DNA of 64,000 nucleotides, taken from Haloprofundus salilacus. Lineage in GTDB: Archaea > Halobacteriota > Halobacteria > Halobacteriales > Haloferacaceae. Made by a program: the position numbers and the translations under genes. Each line of letters starts with the position of its first letter. Position 1 is the first letter of the stretch. The stretch spans positions 3,038,001 to 3,102,000 of the forward strand of contig NZ_CP083723.1 of the NCBI RefSeq assembly GCF_020150815.1, read 5' to 3'. Below the pieces are notes generated by a model. It did no database searches, was not told the origin of the DNA, and saw nothing but the letters and a program-made list of their open reading frames with translations. This document shows positions 37,504 through 46,585 of this stretch, piece after piece.

Positions 37504-37941
37504 ATGTTCGACACCATCGTCATCGCGACGGACGGATCCGAGAGCGTTCGCCGTGCGGTGGCAGTCGCACTCGACCTCGCGGAGACGTTCGACGCGTCGG
37601 TGCACGCGCTCTACGTCGTCGACAGCGGGGAAGTGGACTCGTCGCCGGAGCGACTGCGCGAGGAGATGAGCGACGCGCTCCACGAACGCGGCGAGGAGGC
37701 GCTCGAAACCGTCCGTGCGGAGACGGACCGAGCGGTGACCACCGCCGTCCGGGAGGGCCGACCGGCGGCCGTCATCGGCGACTACGCGCGCGAAAACGAC
37801 GCCGACGTGGTCGCGACGGGTACGCGCGGCCGACACGGCGAGAACCGGTTCCTCATCGGTAGCGTCGCCGAGCGCGTCGTCCGAACCTGTCCGGTTCCGG
37901 TGCTCACGGTTCGGCAACTCGACACCTCCGAGAGCGTCTGA
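37504..37941 (+). CDS. Universal stress protein
   Basis: A 145-residue UspA domain starting MFDTIVIATDGSESVRRAVAVALDLAE and ending VATGTRGRHGENRFLIGSVAERVVRTCPVPVLTV. The nucleotide-binding pattern G-2x-G-9x-G-S is intact. It lies head to head with the UspA gene at 36893-37345 across a 158-base promoter region. Confidence 0.92.
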   Translation: MFDTIVIATDGSESVRRAVAVALDLAETFDASVHALYVVDSGEVDSSPERLREEMSDALHERGEEALETVRAETDRAVTTAVREGRPAAVIGDYARENDADVVATGTRGRHGENRFLIGSVAERVVRTCPVPVLTVRQLDTSESV

Positions 37942-37983
37942 GTCGCGTTCGGAATCGACGCTGTCGATTTCTCCCGTCTTTCC

Positions 37984-38424
37984 TCACTCCGCCTCAACGA
38001 GCAACTCGACGACGGCCGCGTCGGTTTCGTCGCGCTCTGCCGCCGCAAACAGTTGCCACCGGCCGACGACGCCCGCCAAGCGGTCCGCGTCGTCGACAAC
38101 GAGTGCGAACCGCTCGTTGCTTTCGAGCGCCCGTTCGAGACACGCCCCGACGGTCGTCGCTCCGTCGACAACGAGCGGTTTCCGAGGCGTGAGGTCGCCG
38201 ACCGTCTCGGGTGCTAGCGGGTCCGTCTCATCGCGGCGCAACTCCCGCGGACTCCGCACGTCGAGCGGTTGCTCGCCCTCGAGAACGACGACGCAGCCGC
38301 TCGGGTCGAGTCGCTCGGCGAGCGTCGCTAACGGCGTTCGCTGCGAGACGGCGTACACCGGCAGTCCCATCGTCGCATCCGACGCCTCCGCGCCGGGCTG
38401 CATCCCCTGTGCACTTCCTGACAT
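37984..38424 (-). CDS. CBS-domain protein
   Basis: A 146-residue protein with a recognisable second CBS motif, KPLVVDGATTVGACLERALESNERFALVVDDADRLAGVVGRWQLF, and a weaker first one around ATLAERLDPSGCVVVLEGEQ. The ATG at 38424 has TAACTAA at leaderless distance. A 7-base-pair inverted repeat (38475-38495) lies upstream of that TATA box and could be an operator. Nucleotide sensing is the likely role. Confidence 0.75.
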   Translation of the reverse strand: MSGSAQGMQPGAEASDATMGLPVYAVSQRTPLATLAERLDPSGCVVVLEGEQPLDVRSPRELRRDETDPLAPETVGDLTPRKPLVVDGATTVGACLERALESNERFALVVDDADRLAGVVGRWQLFAAAERDETDAAVVELLVEAE

Positions 38425-38474
38425 CGATTCGCCTGTAGGAGCGTATGACGTTAGTTACTCACACAATACTGTCT

Positions 38475-38495
38475 GTGTAAATGGATAGTTTACAC
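38475..38495. promoter_or_regulatory. Possible operator: inverted repeat GTGTAAA-N7-TTTACAC
   Basis: A perfect 7-base-pair inverted repeat, GTGTAAA at 38475-38481 and TTTACAC at 38489-38495, centred about 60 bases upstream of the CBS protein start and just upstream of its predicted TATA box. It stands out as AT-rich in a GC-rich region. A related half-site, ACTCACACAAT, lies at 38456-38466. Confidence 0.35.
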
Positions 38496-38688
38496 GCCAC
38501 CTCGCGCTTCGACGCGGTTTGTCTCGTGGAGGAAAACCGGACGACTGTGCCGGGGAATCGATGCTAGTTCTCCGTCTGCCGTTACCAAACATGCTGTCCA
38601 ACGGTGTTCGTCCGGGGTTCGATGCGTTTCGCCTCGCTCCCGCTCAGCGAACCACGGCCGTTTTCACCCCGCCACACCTCGTGGCGGT

Positions 38689-39912
38689 ATGGACGACGAC
38701 CTCATCGACTCCGGACGACTCCCGCTCTCGCGAAAATCGCTCCTGCCCGGAACCGGCTTCTTCTACCCCGACTCGCTCGACGAAGAGCGCGCCGACGAAC
38801 GCGTCAAGGAGGCGGTCGAGGGCGCTGAAGCCGTCGTCGTCGCCGACCTCGACGCCGACGGACTCGGCTGCGCGGCGCTGATCCGCGAACTGTACGATTC
38901 GGCGCTCGACCCCGAACCGTTCCTCGCGGATATCGAGAGCCGCATCGCGGACGACGGACTCGCCGTCGACGAAGCGGACGAAGAGGAAGACGAGACGGTC
39001 GACTCGCCAGTGGCGCTCGTCGGCGCGAGTCCGCACAACGTGGAAGACGCGCTCGAACGGGTCGCCGAGTACGCCGACGACGGAATCGACGCGTACGTCT
39101 GCGACCTCTGCCCCGACCAGTACGAGTACGTCGAGGAGGAACTAGAGGCGCTCGTCGCCCGCGCCGACAGCGTCCGCTGGTTCGACCACCACCAGTGGGA
39201 CAACGAGGTCGCGGCGGCGGTCCGCGAGGCGGGCGTCGACCTCGTCGTCGGCGACTCCGACGAGGAGTGTACGACCGACGTGGCGCTCCGCTCGCTCGAC
39301 TACGACTTCTCCGAACGGTTCCGTGAACTCGCCGACGTGACGCGCGACCACGACCTCTGGATCCGCGAGGACGCCCGCAGCGACGATCTCGCCGACTACG
39401 CCTACTGGGTCGACAACGAGGAGTACGTCGCCGTCGTCGGCGCGTACGGCGCCGACCTCCCCGAACAGGCGCTCGCGTACGTCCAACACCGGCGCATCGA
39501 GAAGGAGAAACTCATCGACCTCGCCGTCTCGCGCGCGGAGTTCAAACAGGTCGGCGAGTGGACCATCGGCGTCACCTACGGCCGCTGTTCGCAGAACGAA
39601 GTCGCCGAGGCGCTCCGCGAGCAGGGCGCCGACGCCGCTTTCGTCGTCAAACCCGCCGGCAGCGCGAGCATCCGCGGTTCGGAGGGCTTCGAGCGCGCGC
39701 ACGAGGTTGCCGCCTACGTCGACGGCGGCGGTCACCCGCGGGCCGCAGGCTGTAAACCCGACATCTACGACGACATGCTCGACTACGCGCACCACTGGAG
39801 CACGCAGGGTAGCGCGGCGAAACGCGTCATCCTGGCCGCCTTCGAGCGCGTCGCCGAAGCGGTCGAAGAAGAGGAAGACGAAGACGACGAAGGCGTCGAA
39901 ACCGAGCTGTAA
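38689..39912 (+). CDS. DHH-family phosphoesterase / single-strand exonuclease-like protein
   Basis: A 407-residue protein. The DHH core has VVVADLDADGLGCAALIR, CDLCPDQYEYVEEEL and the signature WFDHHQWDNE, and later DVTRDHDLW. The DHHA1-type end has the nucleic-acid binding GGGHPRAAG. Acidic inserts (EEDETVDS near residue 100 and the EEEEDEDDEGVETEL tail) are typical of halophiles. Archaeal relatives include RecJ-like nucleases and phosphodiesterases; which applies is not clear. Confidence 0.9.
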   Translation: MDDDLIDSGRLPLSRKSLLPGTGFFYPDSLDEERADERVKEAVEGAEAVVVADLDADGLGCAALIRELYDSALDPEPFLADIESRIADDGLAVDEADEEEDETVDSPVALVGASPHNVEDALERVAEYADDGIDAYVCDLCPDQYEYVEEELEALVARADSVRWFDHHQWDNEVAAAVREAGVDLVVGDSDEECTTDVALRSLDYDFSERFRELADVTRDHDLWIREDARSDDLADYAYWVDNEEYVAVVGAYGADLPEQALAYVQHRRIEKEKLIDLAVSRAEFKQVGEWTIGVTYGRCSQNEVAEALREQGADAAFVVKPAGSASIRGSEGFERAHEVAAYVDGGGHPRAAGCKPDIYDDMLDYAHHWSTQGSAAKRVILAAFERVAEAVEEEEDEDDEGVETEL

Positions 39913-39944
39913 ATCGGCCGCAGAGCGCGCGACGCGCCCACAAA

Positions 39945-40391
39945 CTACGCGTCGACGACCCAGCGATCCGAGTAAGACAGCCCGCACTCGCACTGCGCGT
40001 AGGCGTGAATCACGTCGCCGTCGGCGTAGATGCCGCCGACCTCCTCGTTCTGCGCCTCCGCGAACGCGAAGACGAACTTCGCACGGTGGTCGCCGGCTTC
40101 GCCTTCTTCCTCCTCGTCCGCGCCCGCGGCCGGGCACTCCCCGCCGCTCAGGTCGTCGGCGATGGCTCCCTCGTTGCCCATCGCACCCTGCGCGAACTCC
40201 ATCGCGTCCATCCCGGTTCCGGCGGCGAACAACCGCCGCCCATCGTCGCCGGGTTCGACGAGGACGACGCCGCCGTCGACCGTCTCGCCGTAGTTGGCTA
40301 TCTTCCCCTGCTCGTCGAGGTAGTCGTCGGTCAGAAACAGCGCCACGTCGTCGAGTCGCTCGCCTGCGAGAAACTCCTCTCGGTCGCTCAT
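39945..40391 (-). CDS. Haloarchaeal conserved protein (DUF5807-like)
   Basis: A 148-residue acidic protein starting MSDREEFLAGERLDDVALFLTDDYLDEQG. It has a conserved-looking C-terminus, DVIHAYAQCECGLSYSDRW, with three cysteines in the window that might bind metal. An acid-rich loop (AGADEEEEGEAGDH) lies in the middle. The family name is recalled without a search. It is convergent with the DHH gene. Confidence 0.7.
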   Translation of the reverse strand: MSDREEFLAGERLDDVALFLTDDYLDEQGKIANYGETVDGGVVLVEPGDDGRRLFAAGTGMDAMEFAQGAMGNEGAIADDLSGGECPAAGADEEEEGEAGDHRAKFVFAFAEAQNEEVGGIYADGDVIHAYAQCECGLSYSDRWVVDA

Positions 40392-40447
40392 GGCATCCCG
40401 TCGGCGTGCCAGCGGTAAAAAGCGCGTGACTGTGAGTCGTCAGTACG

Positions 40448-40846
40448 TTACGCGACTCGACCTTCGTTCCGCCCGTCGCGTCTGTGGTCACCGCCATTTC
40501 CGCGGTCGCCGCCGTTGCCGCCGTCCCTACTACGCCGCGCCCGATACACCCACGCGACGAACCGAAGGATGCGGGCCACCAGCGCCGCGTCGAGGAACAG
40601 GAGCGCGAACGCGAGGTCGTAGAACAGTTGTCCGCTGCCGAGCCACGGGAGGTAGATATTTCGGACGCCCGACGCGCCTAGAACCGCAAGGTAGCCCGGC
40701 AGCCAGAACGGGTACAGCGTGGCTTACAACGGTTCGACCAGCCAGCCCTCGGAGACGGGAATCCAGACGGCGAGAAGGAAGACGAACACGACGTCCGTCG
40801 AGTGGTCGCGCACCGTTCGGCGGAGGGCCGGAGAGAGTACTCCCAT
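40448..40846 (-). pseudogene. Small membrane protein gene interrupted by an in-frame TAA
   Basis: From the ATG at 40846 the minus strand reads MGVLSPALRRTVRDHSTD, then a helix VVFVFLLAVWIPVSEGW, then LVEPL and a TAA at 40724-40726. The same frame continues without shift as ATLYPFWLPGYLAVLGASG, a second helix region GQLFYDLAFALLFLDAALVAR and a Gly/Asp/Arg-rich tail to TAA at 40448-40450. The reading through the stop is uniform in codon bias. It is a recent nonsense mutation, a recoded stop or a sequencing error. The function is unknown. Confidence 0.6.
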
Positions 40847-40940
40847 GGATACTAGTTGTCTCACTGACATCATAACTCCACACGATGGTCGCAGTCGCGG
40901 CGAGTCGCCACGGGTCGCCGCGTCGTGGCGTTCCTCTCCG

Positions 40941-41375
40941 CTACTCGTCCAACTGCCGCGCGATGTCCGCCAGCGACGACTTCGGCTGTCGGGTCACCTC
41001 GTAGACAGCGCGCTTACCCGGCACGCGCAGACCGTAGAGGTAACCGGCCTCGACTTCGTCGAGTTCGACGCTCGTCCCCGGGTTTCGGTCGTTCGACTCG
41101 GCCCACTCGACCAGTCGGTTCTCGCCTTCGCCGGGCGTGCGCGCGAGACGGCGGTTGTCGTACGCGCCGCGAATCAGCAGGCAGTCGGCGTCGCCGTCGA
41201 TTTTCGCGTGGCGCTCGTCGCCGTCGAGGACGAGTCGGACGACGTCGCCCGCGCCGACGCCGTCGCCGAGTTCGGCGGGGAGGCGGAGACAGGGACGCCG
41301 CGTGCCGCCGCTTCGTTCGAGTCGGGCGCGGTACGTCGTCACCGAGGGGTTGTCGTGAGACACTCGGTCCGGCAT
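40941..41375 (-). CDS. Haloarchaeal conserved hypothetical protein
   Basis: A 144-residue protein from the ATG at 41375, which has TTTTTC at leaderless distance (41398-41406). The segment YRARLERSGGTRRPCLRLPAELGDGVGAGDVVRLVLDGDE resembles a small beta-barrel or AbrB-like fold. The rest (GYLYGLRVPGKRAVYEV) is also beta-rich. No recognised family. It is followed downstream by the interrupted membrane gene and lies next to rps6e on the same strand. Confidence 0.7.
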   Translation of the reverse strand: MPDRVSHDNPSVTTYRARLERSGGTRRPCLRLPAELGDGVGAGDVVRLVLDGDERHAKIDGDADCLLIRGAYDNRRLARTPGEGENRLVEWAESNDRNPGTSVELDEVEAGYLYGLRVPGKRAVYEVTRQPKSSLADIARQLDE

Positions 41376-41430
41376 GGTCGTCACTCCGAACTCGCCGGAG
41401 AAAAACGGTCGGAAATCGGATTCCAGAGAG

Positions 41431-41832
41431 TTACTCGTCGCCTTCGTCGCCTTCCTCGTCGCCGCCGAGGGCGTCGGCGACGCTGCCGCCGTCGACGACC
41501 TTGGCGTTTATCTGGACGACTTCCTCGCTGATCTCGCGACCGCGGACGCTGATGCGCTTGCGCTCGCCGTCACGGGAGGGTTTGTAGCCGACGCCGCCTT
41601 CCAGCAGCAGCGATTTGAGGTTCGGCCCCGCGACGTCCCCGCGCATTGGACGGCCCGCCTTGTCGGAGCCGCCGGTGAGTTCGAGGGTGAAGCCACTGAG
41701 GCCGACCGCGCCGCCGTCGACCTCGTCGCCGAGCTCTCGGCCGAGGAATCGGTTCGCGTCCTGTCCGTCCACGTCGAACTGGTGCGTCGTCCCGTCTTCG
41801 GGGTCGGCGACGACGACTTTGAAATCTGCCAT
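41431..41832 (-). CDS. rps6e: 30S ribosomal protein S6e
   Basis: A 133-residue small-subunit protein of the archaeal/eukaryotic S6e family. It starts [23 protein letters not shown], with the family pattern [21 protein letters not shown] and [33 protein letters not shown]. The acidic C-terminus [11 protein letters not shown] is a halophile feature. CTTTTTATCC lies at leaderless distance before the ATG at 41832. Confidence 0.97.
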   Translation of the reverse strand: MADFKVVVADPEDGTTHQFDVDGQDANRFLGRELGDEVDGGAVGLSGFTLELTGGSDKAGRPMRGDVAGPNLKSLLLEGGVGYKPSRDGERKRISVRGREISEEVVQINAKVVDGGSVADALGGDEEGDEGDE

Positions 41833-41966
41833 ACGGGGTAGGAAACGGTCGCGGATAAAAAGAACGTCGAAAGGCGTCGCCGGTTGCTCGCGCCTCCTCC
41901 CGGGCGTTGTCGGGTGTTTCGGCGGGTGCGACCGGTTCCATCGACTCGCCCACCCGACTCACACCC

Positions 41967-42503
41967 TCACTCCGGCAGTACCAACTCCGGGTCGTCCAGC
42001 GCGAACAGCACCCGTTGGTCGTTCGACAGCGGTCGGAGCGCCACTTCGAGACGCCCAGCGCTCCGGGCGGCGTTCGCCACGCCCGCAATGTCGGCGATAT
42101 CGTAGTATAGCGGAACGAGCACGACCTGCCGGTCGGCGGACGCCTTCATCACCAACACCGCGAGGACGACGCCGTCTTCGCGCGTCCGGAGCACCTCTGA
42201 CTCGTCGAACGTCGCCGCCTCGACGACGGCTTCGACGGCGGTGAACTCGTTGCCGGGCAGCAGCACGTCCAGTCCGCTCCAGCCGTCGTCACCATCGTCG
42301 CCGTCGCCGCCGCTGCTGTCATCGTCCCTATCGTCGTCGCTCGCGCCCAATCCGATGTTCACTCCGTTTAGCGGTATCACGTCGCCCGGATGCAGTTCCG
42401 TCGTCTCCCACCCCTCGTCTCGGTACGCCTCGGCCGTCGCCTCCATGTCGGCGACGACGGCTTCCCACGCTGTCTCCTTACCAGCCAGCGGATGGTCGTT
42501 CAT
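41967..42503 (-). CDS. Haloarchaeal conserved hypothetical protein
   Basis: A 178-residue protein from the ATG at 42503 (MNDHPLAGKETAWEAVVADMEAT). Acidic Asp/Ser/Gly-rich linker around residues 60-78. The C-terminal half (LAVLVMKASADRQVVLVPLYYDIADIAGVANAARSAG) is well ordered and carries the typical haloarchaeal DUF pattern with a hydrophobic core. No function recognised. The longer frame to 42638 lacks a suitable start. Confidence 0.7.
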   Translation of the reverse strand: MNDHPLAGKETAWEAVVADMEATAEAYRDEGWETTELHPGDVIPLNGVNIGLGASDDDRDDDSSGGDGDDGDDGWSGLDVLLPGNEFTAVEAVVEAATFDESEVLRTREDGVVLAVLVMKASADRQVVLVPLYYDIADIAGVANAARSAGRLEVALRPLSNDQRVLFALDDPELVLPE

Positions 42504-42666
42504 ACCAGCGCCTGCCGGAGCGAGAGCAAAAAGCTTCGTTTCGGCGACGCCGTGAATCCGTCCGTGACGACAGACTCCGACGGGCGACTCTCGCCGTTCG
42601 CTACTTGTTTTCGCGCTAAAATAAGGCACAACAATCATACGTGTCGTCGTGGCTCTATCCTATGCA

Positions 42667-42966
42667 ATGTCGATTTTAGGGCAATCGCAGAACCAGATGG
42701 CAGGAAGCTCGAAGGAACAGATGGCTGAAACCGAGGAATCCGGTGCCGACGTGGCGCTCATCGCGTCGGGGCTCTCGGTGGCGCTGTCGTGGTATCAGTT
42801 CTACATCCGCGGCAACAAGACCCAGGGCATCTTCATCGGTCTCTGGCCGCCGACATTCCTCGCGTTCGCGAGCTACATGCGGCAGAAGGGGATGGCCGAC
42901 CGACTCGAGAACTCGGTCGTCGTCAACCCCGAGAGCCAGGGTCTGCTGAGCCGCGTCCTCGAATAA
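42667..42966 (+). CDS. Small two-helix membrane protein
   Basis: A 99-residue protein from the ATG at 42667 (MSILGQSQNQMAGSSKEQ). Two hydrophobic segments: about residues 30-46 (DVALIASGLSVALSWYQF) and 54-70 (GIFIGLWPPTFLAFASY). AATCATACG lies about 29 bases upstream. The downstream sequence has a T-rich stretch (GGCTTTATTTTTCC, 43034-43047) that may terminate transcription against the convergent pyrC. The function is unknown. Confidence 0.75.
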   Translation: MSILGQSQNQMAGSSKEQMAETEESGADVALIASGLSVALSWYQFYIRGNKTQGIFIGLWPPTFLAFASYMRQKGMADRLENSVVVNPESQGLLSRVLE

Positions 42967-43100
42967 AACTGCGCCACGACTGACCGACAGCCGAAACGCA
43001 TCCCCCGAGACGTTCCTCGGGATTCGACGGTTGCGGCTTTATTTTTCCGAGCGACGTACGGTCGGACGACTTATCGCCGGACGAGCGACTGTCGGACGGA

Positions 43101-44423
43101 CTACTCTCTGACGTTCGTTCCCGTAGCGTCGCCGAACGTCGCCGATAGCGCGCCCGTCTCGCCCGCCGGGTCGTAGACGACGCGCCCGCGGAGCGTCGTC
43201 ACCTGCGGGAACACGCCCGAGAACCCCTCGAACGGCGTCCACTCGCAGTTGCTGTGGAGGCCGTCGCCGCGAATCGTCCTCGGTTCGTCGGGGTCGACGA
43301 GCACGAGATCAGCGTCCCTGCCGACTTCGACCGCGCCTTTCCGCGGCAGGTCGAAGATGCGCGCCGGGTTCGCCGCGGTGAGGTCGCGGACGCGCTCGTA
43401 CGTCAGTCGTCCCTCGCGGGCCTCGTTCAAAAGCAGCGGAAGCATCGTCTCGACGCCCGGCACGCCGCTGGGGGCGCTCCAGAGGTCGGTCTCCTTCTCC
43501 TCGCGGGTGTGCGGCGCGTGGTCGGTGGCGACGATGTCGACGGTGCCGTCGGCGACGCGTTCGTAGACGGCTTCGCGGCGCGCCTCGCTCCGCAGCGGCG
43601 GGTTCATCCGCCCGTAGGTGCCCAGCTCCGAGAGATCCTCGCGCGACAGCAGGAGGTGGTGTGGCGTCACCTCGCAGGTCGCCCCCGCCTCGCTCGCGGC
43701 GTCGACGCCTTCGGGTGTGCTGGTGTGGGCGATGTGAATCGACGCCGCCGACTCCGCGCCCACGTCCAGCGCTCGCTCAACGGCGGCGGCCTCGGCTTCT
43801 GCTGTCCGGAACGCGCTCCACAGGTCAGCATCGGCCTCGCGGCCCTCGCCGCCGGCGTCTGTTCCTTTCACCGACGTGTCGAACAGTTCGGCGTCCTCGG
43901 CGTGGACGCTCACGGTGGCGCCGGCGTCGGCGGCGCGGGCGACGGCGTCGGCGAAGAGGTCGGCGTCGATACCCATGTCACCGGTCGAATCGGCGAGAAA
44001 CACCTCGCCGAGCGCGAACAGCGGGCGGTCGAACAGCGAGTCGGGATCCCACGACTCCGTGACGCCGCCGCTGATACCGTAGTCGACGAGCGACTTTAGG
44101 GCGAACTCGCTCTTCTCGTCGAACGCGTCGCCGTCAATGGTCGGGGGGTTGGTGTTCGGCTGGTCGACGACGGTGGTGACGCCCCCGGCGGCGGCGCTCT
44201 TCGACCCCGTCACCCACGTCTCCTTGTGCGAGTAACCGGGCTGTCGGAAGTGGACGTGCGCGTCGATTGCGCCGGGTAGAAGCAACCGTCCGTCGGCGTC
44301 GAGTTCGAGTTCGTCCGCGTCGGCCGAGAGCGTCCCCGTGGTTTCGACCGCCGCGATGGTCTTCCCCTCGGTTCGGACGTCGACCTCGCGGCCGTCGGCG
44401 AGGCGTGCGTGCGTGATGAGCAT
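43101..44423 (-). CDS. pyrC: Dihydroorotase
   Basis: This zinc enzyme cyclises carbamoyl aspartate to dihydroorotate, the step before PyrD. It has 440 residues. Metal ligands are DAHVHFRQPGYSHKETW (HxH), His in VSVHAEDAELF and His in SASIHIAHTSTPEG, and the catalytic Asp in VDIVATDHAPHTREEK. The C-terminus returns to the beta-sandwich of the amidohydrolase superfamily (RKGAVEVGRDADLVLVDPD). The ATG at 44423 gives the family start MLITHARLADG. Confidence 0.95.
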   Translation of the reverse strand: MLITHARLADGREVDVRTEGKTIAAVETTGTLSADADELELDADGRLLLPGAIDAHVHFRQPGYSHKETWVTGSKSAAAGGVTTVVDQPNTNPPTIDGDAFDEKSEFALKSLVDYGISGGVTESWDPDSLFDRPLFALGEVFLADSTGDMGIDADLFADAVARAADAGATVSVHAEDAELFDTSVKGTDAGGEGREADADLWSAFRTAEAEAAAVERALDVGAESAASIHIAHTSTPEGVDAASEAGATCEVTPHHLLLSREDLSELGTYGRMNPPLRSEARREAVYERVADGTVDIVATDHAPHTREEKETDLWSAPSGVPGVETMLPLLLNEAREGRLTYERVRDLTAANPARIFDLPRKGAVEVGRDADLVLVDPDEPRTIRGDGLHSNCEWTPFEGFSGVFPQVTTLRGRVVYDPAGETGALSATFGDATGTNVRE

Positions 44424-44552
44424 TGTTTGGACTGCCTGGCTGTCGTCGGCCGGGGTGGTAAACGGTGACGGTCCGCGCGAGCGCGCTCGGTCCGGAGACG
44501 CTGACTCGACGCCGAGAATCCCTTATTACCTCTCGCGCCGTCTCTCACGTGG

Positions 44553-44744
44553 ATGACGACCAACACTAATTCGATGAACAAACTGAGCATCGTCTCGACG
44601 CTCGTTGACGCTCTTGTCGCGTTCGCCAAGGGTCGGCGTATCAGCGGCGTCCTGCTCCTCGCCGCGGCCGCGCTCTCGTCGCGCGTGCGGGGAATCGGAA
44701 CGGCTGTCTCGCTGCTGCTCCGCCTTTACCGACGATTCCGGTGA
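44553..44744 (+). CDS. Small basic membrane-associated protein
   Basis: A 63-residue protein starting MTTNTNSMNKLSIVSTLVDAL. A hydrophobic stretch (SGVLLLAAAALSSRVRGIGTAVSLLLRLY) is followed by the basic end RRFR. Unusually basic for a halophile, which suggests a membrane location. TTATTAC lies 28 bases before the ATG. It is convergent with the lipoate ligase gene. Confidence 0.6.
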   Translation: MTTNTNSMNKLSIVSTLVDALVAFAKGRRISGVLLLAAAALSSRVRGIGTAVSLLLRLYRRFR

Positions 44745-44765
44745 GCGTCTCACTCGTACCGACGC

Positions 44766-45455
44766 TTACCCGGTAGCCGCTTCGACGCGCTCGACCGTCG
44801 TCTCTCGGTCTTCGACAAACGCGTCCTCCAACGCCCAAGCGACTTTTTCGGCGTCGTCAACCCCTCCCGCGCGAGCGACGCTGCCGACCGACTCGGTGTC
44901 GAACGGCACCGACAGCGCCGCGTACACCGGCTCTAAGACCTGCGAGATTTCCTCGTGGTCGGCGACGAGTATACACCCGGAGACGAGCGCCGCGCCCTTG
45001 CGGACGCGCTGGGCGATGCCCGCGATCTTCCCGTTGCACTGTACGGAGTGCGCGCCCGGACAGAACGACTCCGGCGGTTCGCCGCGTTCGGCGTTGACGC
45101 CTACCGTTTCAAGTGCGCGAATCACCGTCGCTACGGCGTCGTCGTACCGCTGGTTCAACCCACGCCGCATGTCCTCGACCGGGCGGGCGTGCGCGAACGC
45201 GATCGTCGTCCCGGTGTAGGCGACGGCTCGCCCGCCGACGCTTCGCTCGACGGGCGGGTACCCGCGCACCTCGGCCGCCTCGCGGGCGGCGTCGTAGCCC
45301 TCCGCGCGGGCGTCGCGCCGTCCGAACGCGAGTTGGCGGTGCGGCGACCAGACCCGGAGCGCCGGAACGCCCGTCTCGGCGGCGTCTTCGAGCAACGCCG
45401 CCGTCACCTCGCGATCCGCCTCCGGGTCGCTCGCTCTACCGCGTACGACTCGCAT
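44766..45455 (-). CDS. lplA: Lipoate-protein ligase A / octanoyltransferase family protein
   Basis: A 229-residue BPL/LplA/LipB-fold protein. Family motifs are WSPHRQLAFGRRDARAEGYDAA, the VERSVGGRAVAYTGTTIAFAHA block (RxxGGxAVxH-type, here with Tyr), the CPGAHSVQCNGKIAGIAQRVRKGAALVSGCILV block with the conserved Lys, and a C-terminal helix. It should attach lipoate to 2-oxoacid dehydrogenases or GcvH. I chose ATG 45455 because GGTTACGTG lies 28 bases upstream; GTG 45464 is the alternative. Confidence 0.88.
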   Translation of the reverse strand: MRVVRGRASDPEADREVTAALLEDAAETGVPALRVWSPHRQLAFGRRDARAEGYDAAREAAEVRGYPPVERSVGGRAVAYTGTTIAFAHARPVEDMRRGLNQRYDDAVATVIRALETVGVNAERGEPPESFCPGAHSVQCNGKIAGIAQRVRKGAALVSGCILVADHEEISQVLEPVYAALSVPFDTESVGSVARAGGVDDAEKVAWALEDAFVEDRETTVERVEAATG

Positions 45456-45568
45456 GTTCTCCACTGCGACCCCGGCGCACGTAACCGTCTCGGCTTCTCG
45501 CTTCCCGTGTCCCTGCTCTCCTCGCTAGCTTCGACGGGGCTATGCTCTCGGACTCCCACCCTCCGGCA

Positions 45569-46546
45569 ATGGCGGTCACGCTCTCTTCGCCCGTCGTCGA
45601 ACGCTACCGGCGCTTCTCGCTGTACAACTCGCCGTATCCGGCGCACGACGCCGGCTGCGCCGTCGACTTCTACCCCGAGACGAACGACGGCATCTCGCCG
45701 GTTTCGGGCGAGGTGATCGACACGAAGTCGGTTCGCGCCCCGCCGAAACCGTACGCCGTCGAACAAGACAACCTCATCCTCGTCGCCGTCGACGAGGCGA
45801 ACTCGCCGGGGGTTCGAGTCGACGGCGCGGAGACGACCGGCGGCGACGACGGAGACGACGAGAGCGACTACGTTGCCCGTATCCTCCACGTCGACCCGGC
45901 GGTCGAACCCGGCGACTACGTCGAGGCGGGCGAGTCGCTCGGCGAGATGGTCCGGTCGGGCTTTTTCGGTCAGTGGGTCGACAACCACGTCCACCTCGGC
46001 TTCCGCCACACCGGCCAGAACCCCTACCGCGCGGGCGGGTCGCTCCCAGTGTCGCTGGACGTCCCGGTCGAACCGCTCGCGTGGGACGGTTCGGGAACCG
46101 TCGTCGAGGTCGGCGAGACGTACGCACTGTTGGACGCGCCCTCACATCCCGACCCCGGCGCGTACTTCGCGGGAATTGCCGACGACGACGGGCGCATTCT
46201 CGACGGCGGGTTGGCGCACTACGACGGCGGCGGCGTGCTCTCGCCGACTCCTGACGACGAGGCGCGCGCAGCAGATACCTCGGACGCGATCGACGAGTCG
46301 GACGAGCCGGACACGTCGCTCTCGTTTCTCGGGTTTCCAGTCGGCGTCGCCAGTGGACGCGACGTGCGCTGGAACTCGTTCGACGTGGTGGCCAACAGCG
46401 AGCGCGCGACCGGTCTCTCGCTGTTTCTCGCGCAAGACCCGAACTTCGGCGCGAAACTCGTCTTTCACACTGGTCACCAGTTCGCCGTCGGCGACGTGGT
46501 TCGCGTCGAACTCTCGCCGAGCGACGACCCGATTCGACTCGGGTGA
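45569..46546 (+). CDS. M23/LytM-like domain protein of haloarchaea
   Basis: A 325-residue protein from ATG 45569 (an ATG at 45542 is possible). The first 170 residues follow the duplicated-hybrid motif of M23 peptidases: SLYNSPYPAHDAGCAVDFYP, GEVIDTKSVRAPPKPYA, ILHVDPAVEPGDYVEAGESLGEMVRSG and DNHVHLGFRHTGQNPYRAGG. The usual HxH zinc pair appears as VDNHVHLGF. There is no signal peptide, unlike cell-wall M23 enzymes. It may be a metal-dependent hydrolase or a non-catalytic relative. The C-terminal half is not recognised. Confidence 0.75.
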   Translation: MAVTLSSPVVERYRRFSLYNSPYPAHDAGCAVDFYPETNDGISPVSGEVIDTKSVRAPPKPYAVEQDNLILVAVDEANSPGVRVDGAETTGGDDGDDESDYVARILHVDPAVEPGDYVEAGESLGEMVRSGFFGQWVDNHVHLGFRHTGQNPYRAGGSLPVSLDVPVEPLAWDGSGTVVEVGETYALLDAPSHPDPGAYFAGIADDDGRILDGGLAHYDGGGVLSPTPDDEARAADTSDAIDESDEPDTSLSFLGFPVGVASGRDVRWNSFDVVANSERATGLSLFLAQDPNFGAKLVFHTGHQFAVGDVVRVELSPSDDPIRLG

Positions 46547-46585
46547 GTCGGCCGTTGGAGCGGCGAGCGGGTGCGGCGTCGAGCG

